A DNA stretch of 64,000 nt. Source: Bryobacterales bacterium. GTDB lineage: Bacteria; Acidobacteriota; Terriglobia; Bryobacterales; Bryobacteraceae. The notes below the pieces were generated by a model. The model was not told the DNA's origin, ran no database searches, and saw nothing but the letters and a program-made list of their open reading frames with translations. Made by a program: the position numbers and the translations under genes. Numbering within the stretch: position 1 is the stretch's first letter; every line of letters starts with the position of its first letter. Positions 60,955 to 64,000 of the stretch are shown here, in pieces. The stretch spans positions 147,566 to 211,565 of the forward strand of contig PLRS01000074.1 in the NCBI GenBank assembly GCA_003164035.1, given 5' to 3'.

Positions 60955-62964
60955 GTGAGCACGCCCGGTCACTTGAATCCGTCGCAGCGGTTGCACCTGC
61001 TGACAAGCTGTCAGTACGCCGACAAGCTGCTGGCGGAGATTGAAGCGACTCTCGCCACATCGCGGTCGAAATCTCCTTTCCCTAAGTTCAAGCCGGACAT
61101 CTCGCCGGCGCAAGCCAAGGTGGTCGAAGACTACATCGCCAGGATGCGCGCCCGGTTGGTTCGCATCCTGGACAGTCAGGGCGTGCCGATACCCGCGCCG
61201 CACGTCGGGTCGGTCCATTCCATTCGAGTCACGCTCGGATTTGTGGATATTGCCTTCGACGAGTGCCGCCCCAGGCGAATGGCCGGCTACGGAGAACTGG
61301 CGGACAACGCTGCCGTCGAAATCGCCGGGATTGTGGATGAAATGCGGGGCATCGTTTCCAGGCTCGATTCCTACCTGGCACAAGGCCAGTCGGCCGACCT
61401 GGAGCAGCGCTTGCGGCGACTGGAGGAAGCAGGCGGCGATATCGCTGTTGTTCAAGCCCTGGAACGAGCCATCAACCAACACGGCCTGGTGGAGTTTCGG
61501 CCCGCGCTAGCGACCATCGTCGAGCGGCTGGAAACCAGTGCGTTCGAAATCGCCGTCTTCGGCAGAGTCAGTTCCGGGAAATCTTCCCTACTGAATCACA
61601 TTGTCGGCCGGGATCTGCTGCCGGTGGGGGTGAACCCCGTCACGGCGGTGCCGACGCGCCTGGCTTACGGCCCCGAGCCGCGCGCCACCGCCTGGTTCGC
61701 CGACCGAAAGCCGGAGCAGTTCGGCGTGGAGCGACTGGCGGAGTTCGTTAGCGAGCGGCACAATCCAGCGAACCAGCGGCACGTGACCCGCATTGTGGTG
61801 GAGCTGCCGGCCGATCGGCTTCGAGAAGGAGTGGTCTATGTCGACACGCCGGGGCTTGGCTCGCTGGCCACCTCCGGCGCGGCGGAGACCAGGGCGTATC
61901 TTCCCCGCTGCGATTTGGGCGTGGTGCTGATCGATGCCGGGTCGACTCTGACCGGGGACGATCTGGCCACCATTCAGAACTTGTACGCGGCCGGCATCCC
62001 GGCGTCGGTCCTGCTGAGCAAGGCGGATTTATTGACGCCGGCGGATCGGGATCGGGCGCTCGAATACGTGGGCGGGCATATCCGTTCGGATTTGGGTTTG
62101 GAGCTGCCGGTGCATGCGATCAGCATCAAGGCCGAATGTAGCGGTCTGCTGGAGAAATGGCTCGACACCGAGATTCTGCCGCTTTACGGCCGTCACGCGG
62201 AGCTGGCGCGGCAGTCGTTGAACCGGAAGATCGGCGCACTGCGGCTGGGAGTGGAAGCGGCGCTCCAGGCGCGCCTGAAGCGCTCGGGGCCCGGAATCGA
62301 TATGGGCAAGGTGCGGGAATTGGAGACGGAGATCAGAACGGCCGCCGGGAAAATTGCCGAAGCGCGGACCGCATCGATCGAAGTGGCCGACGCCCTGCGG
62401 GAATGCGCCGACGGGGTGATCGAGACGGCCGCGAGCCATTTGATCGACGCGTGGGGCGCGGGCGCCGGCGTAACCGGCCAGGGCTTCATCAGGAACAAGC
62501 TGGAACAGGGCGCGGCGGCAAAGGCGGCGGAGATTGTGGCGGCCATCGAGGAGGCGGCGGCGAGCGCCGGAAACGCGCTGGCGAGTGCGGCCTCGGCGCT
62601 TGCACTCGAGAACGGGCCGGAGCGGGACGAGCTATTGGGGGTGCTGAAAAATATGCCCCGTTTCGATTTGGGCAACCTGGAAATCGAGGTCGGTCCGAGT
62701 CGGGCGGCGGCACTGTTGGGGCGACGGTGGGCGTTGGCACGGGTGGAACGGCGGATCGGAGCGCAAGCCGGGGACCAAATCGCCGCTGCGGTTGGGATCT
62801 ATTCGCGCTTGCTGCAGTCCTGGGTGCGTAAGACCTTCACCGAATTGCAGGAGCGGTTTGACAGCTTCGCCGATGCCTATCGGGCGCATTTGGATCGCAT
62901 GGCCGCAAACAAGACGGGCGTTGCGGACGAGCAGGCCGTCCACGACGATCTCGCGGCTCTGTGA
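60955..62964 (+). CDS. Bacterial dynamin-like GTPase (second of pair)
   Basis: A 669-residue GTPase starting at GTG 60955 with GAGAGGAC upstream. A helical N-terminal region (about 1-190) precedes the G domain: G1 GRVSSGKSS (about 203-211), G2 Thr in VNPVTAVPTRLAYG, G3 DTPG (about 297) and G4 SKAD. The C-terminal half is helical and very Ala-rich. It is larger than the first dynamin and has an extra N-terminal helical domain, as expected for the partner in a two-dynamin system. The next gene, 14 bp downstream, is probably co-translated. Confidence 0.88.
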   Translation: MSTPGHLNPSQRLHLLTSCQYADKLLAEIEATLATSRSKSPFPKFKPDISPAQAKVVEDYIARMRARLVRILDSQGVPIPAPHVGSVHSIRVTLGFVDIAFDECRPRRMAGYGELADNAAVEIAGIVDEMRGIVSRLDSYLAQGQSADLEQRLRRLEEAGGDIAVVQALERAINQHGLVEFRPALATIVERLETSAFEIAVFGRVSSGKSSLLNHIVGRDLLPVGVNPVTAVPTRLAYGPEPRATAWFADRKPEQFGVERLAEFVSERHNPANQRHVTRIVVELPADRLREGVVYVDTPGLGSLATSGAAETRAYLPRCDLGVVLIDAGSTLTGDDLATIQNLYAAGIPASVLLSKADLLTPADRDRALEYVGGHIRSDLGLELPVHAISIKAECSGLLEKWLDTEILPLYGRHAELARQSLNRKIGALRLGVEAALQARLKRSGPGIDMGKVRELETEIRTAAGKIAEARTASIEVADALRECADGVIETAASHLIDAWGAGAGVTGQGFIRNKLEQGAAAKAAEIVAAIEEAAASAGNALASAASALALENGPERDELLGVLKNMPRFDLGNLEIEVGPSRAAALLGRRWALARVERRIGAQAGDQIAAAVGIYSRLLQSWVRKTFTELQERFDSFADAYRAHLDRMAANKTGVADEQAVHDDLAAL

Positions 62965-62978
62965 GAGGGAGCGCGGCA

Positions 62979-63914
62979 ATGGATTCCAGAGATTACATCG
63001 TCGCCTTCGAACTTGGCTCGACCGCCGATTGCCCGCCCGATTTTGAACTCCCACCCAACATGGCCGGATTCAATGCGGGGCTCTTCCTGCCGCGCGACGA
63101 TCCGGATTGGTTCGGGCGGTCGTTCTATCCGCCGCGGATCCTGCTGGTGAAGGACGCAACGCTCCATATCGCTTCCCACTCCAGCACGGGAGAGGGGCCC
63201 CGGCAATTCCCCATCGAGCGGATCGCATCGGTCGAATCGGGCCACATGCTTCTGAAAGGATGGCTGCGTTTCACCGGTTGCGGGTTCGACTGCACGGTAC
63301 CCTACAATACTCGCGGTTTTCCAGCGGTTTTTCGGTTCATGCGCCGGTTCCGCGACAGCCTATTGGGCGGCGCACCGGAACCGGAGACGGCGGCGGCCGA
63401 TGCCGACGCCGGCCTCGATATCAAATTCGGCAACGCGTTGGCGCGGGAACTGGACTCCGGAGAAGCCGTTCTGACGCAGGCATACGAGCCGCCGAGGGAA
63501 GCCAGATCGAAGACCTGGTTGATTCCACGCCGGCACTGGTTCGCTGGCGACCTGCTGGCTCTGACGGCGCGGCGATTGCTGTGGATTACGGACCGGGAGA
63601 AGGGAGCGTATGCCCCATTCGGCAGCATCGCGTCCTACGCTCCGTTGGCCGCCGTGCGAAGCATCGGACTGACACCAGGCCGGCGCGGACAGGTTCTCCA
63701 AGTGGAATTGAACGGCGGTTGCGCGTGGCAGGTTCGGATCGCGTGCGACAGCCGCATAGATTGGCAGCGGGCCGCGGAGGATTTCACCGCGTCGCTCGGG
63801 ATTCAAAGAGCGATGCTCCAGAGGGCAACTTCACATAGCTCGGCCGATCTTCGTGGCGCAGGCGCCGCGCCTGCAGCGCCGAGATTCGTCTCGGCGCTTC
63901 CCCGATCGGTGTGA
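62979..63914 (+). CDS. Dynamin-associated protein with PH-like segments
   Basis: A 311-residue protein I cannot assign to a named family. ATG 62979 follows AGGGAG. Two segments resemble bacterial PH-like domains: about 45-115 (PRILLVKDATLHIASHSS ... RIASVESGHMLLKGWLRF) and about 175-265 (FAGDLLALTARRLLWITDR ... YAPLAAVRSIGLTPG), the second with the LTxRRLLW pattern common in such domains. It would suit membrane or protein docking next to a dynamin GTPase. The final ~20 residues (GAGAAPAAPRFVSALPRSV) come from a palindromic repeat and may be a recent tail. Confidence 0.72.
   Translation: MDSRDYIVAFELGSTADCPPDFELPPNMAGFNAGLFLPRDDPDWFGRSFYPPRILLVKDATLHIASHSSTGEGPRQFPIERIASVESGHMLLKGWLRFTGCGFDCTVPYNTRGFPAVFRFMRRFRDSLLGGAPEPETAAADADAGLDIKFGNALARELDSGEAVLTQAYEPPREARSKTWLIPRRHWFAGDLLALTARRLLWITDREKGAYAPFGSIASYAPLAAVRSIGLTPGRRGQVLQVELNGGCAWQVRIACDSRIDWQRAAEDFTASLGIQRAMLQRATSHSSADLRGAGAAPAAPRFVSALPRSV
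63856..63898. repeat. Double palindrome overlapping the 3' end of the PH-like gene
   Basis: Two adjacent hairpins: GCGCAGGCGCCGCGCCTGC and GCGCCGAGA...TCTCGGCGC. They lie inside the coding frame just before its stop and could also act as a transcript end. Confidence 0.7.
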
Positions 63915-63978
63915 GGTGCATCCAGAACCGACTGTGCTGTGTTGGGGCAGGCCCGCGGCCCGTAGGCGCTAACTTAAC

Positions 63979-64000
63979 GTGGCGCACGCACTACTGCGTG
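63979..64000. repeat. Second copy of GTGGCGCACGCAC palindrome
   Basis: GTGGCGCACGCACTACTGCG matches the element at 29995-30017 with two substitutions; the copy may continue beyond the window. Confidence 0.6.

Overview
The window is GC-rich and densely coding. The gene set suggests a soil-type Acidobacteriota, most like the Bryobacterales/Solibacter group: a very large PEGA-domain Ser/Thr receptor kinase, a TonB-dependent receptor with a carboxypeptidase-like N-terminus, an exosortase H/IPTL-CTERM pair, an S46 peptidase, and many dispersed GC-rich palindromes. The taxonomic placement is inference; no rRNA or other phylogenetic marker RNA is present apart from one tRNA-Ile2(CAU).

Layout. (1) 1-26157 is a type VI secretion (T6SS) island. 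A PEGA-domain receptor kinase runs off the left edge and is divergent from a PAAR tip gene. The leftward block, in transcription order, is two orphan genes (17455-16316), then tssB, tssC, hcp2, hcp1, tssA, tssE, tssF, tssG and vgrG. The rightward block holds tssK1, tssK2, tssL and tssM. Between the two tssK genes, on the opposite strand, lies a membrane-anchored protein with a kinase-N-lobe-like head and eight GEFTRxF motifs. No ClpV (TssH), TssJ or Fha gene is seen.

(2) 26162-29481: a probable HExxPGH metallopeptidase translationally coupled to an OPT-family oligopeptide transporter. (3) 29601-32881: a Cys/His-rich secreted peptide, a TonB-dependent receptor and a small secreted protein, possibly a metal-uptake group. 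(4) 33084-35766: a hydroxyacid dehydrogenase and an acyl-CoA-synthetase-like ligase. (5) 35861-38995: a mosaic area with a chemotaxis-receptor fragment, an HTH/SEC-C protein, a small ORF and a lower-GC DNA methyltransferase-nuclease fusion. (6) 39379-42477: a MsrP-like molybdoenzyme and a Tat-exported glycosidase-like protein. (7) 42568-44849: exosortase H, its associated membrane protein and one IPTL-CTERM substrate. (8) 44917-51414: a methyltransferase, an M28 peptidase, a PD40 beta-propeller protein and Tex. (9) 51571-54748: VapBC, a HigA-like antitoxin whose HigB toxin survives only as a fragment, a DEAD-box helicase and a GIY-YIG protein. (10) 54786-63914: epoxide hydrolase, S46 peptidase, tRNA-Ile2, and two dynamin-like GTPases flanking a toxin-antitoxin pair, the second followed by a protein with PH-like segments.

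The T6SS genes would build sheath (TssBC), tube (Hcp), baseplate (TssE/F/G/K/A), spike (VgrG/PAAR) and membrane anchor (TssL/M). The most novel-looking idea is a phospho-signalling layer: the receptor kinase plus the GEFTRxF array protein, whose repeated Thr would be candidate phosphosites. Two families of intergenic palindromes punctuate the right half and sit at transcript ends or next to start codons.
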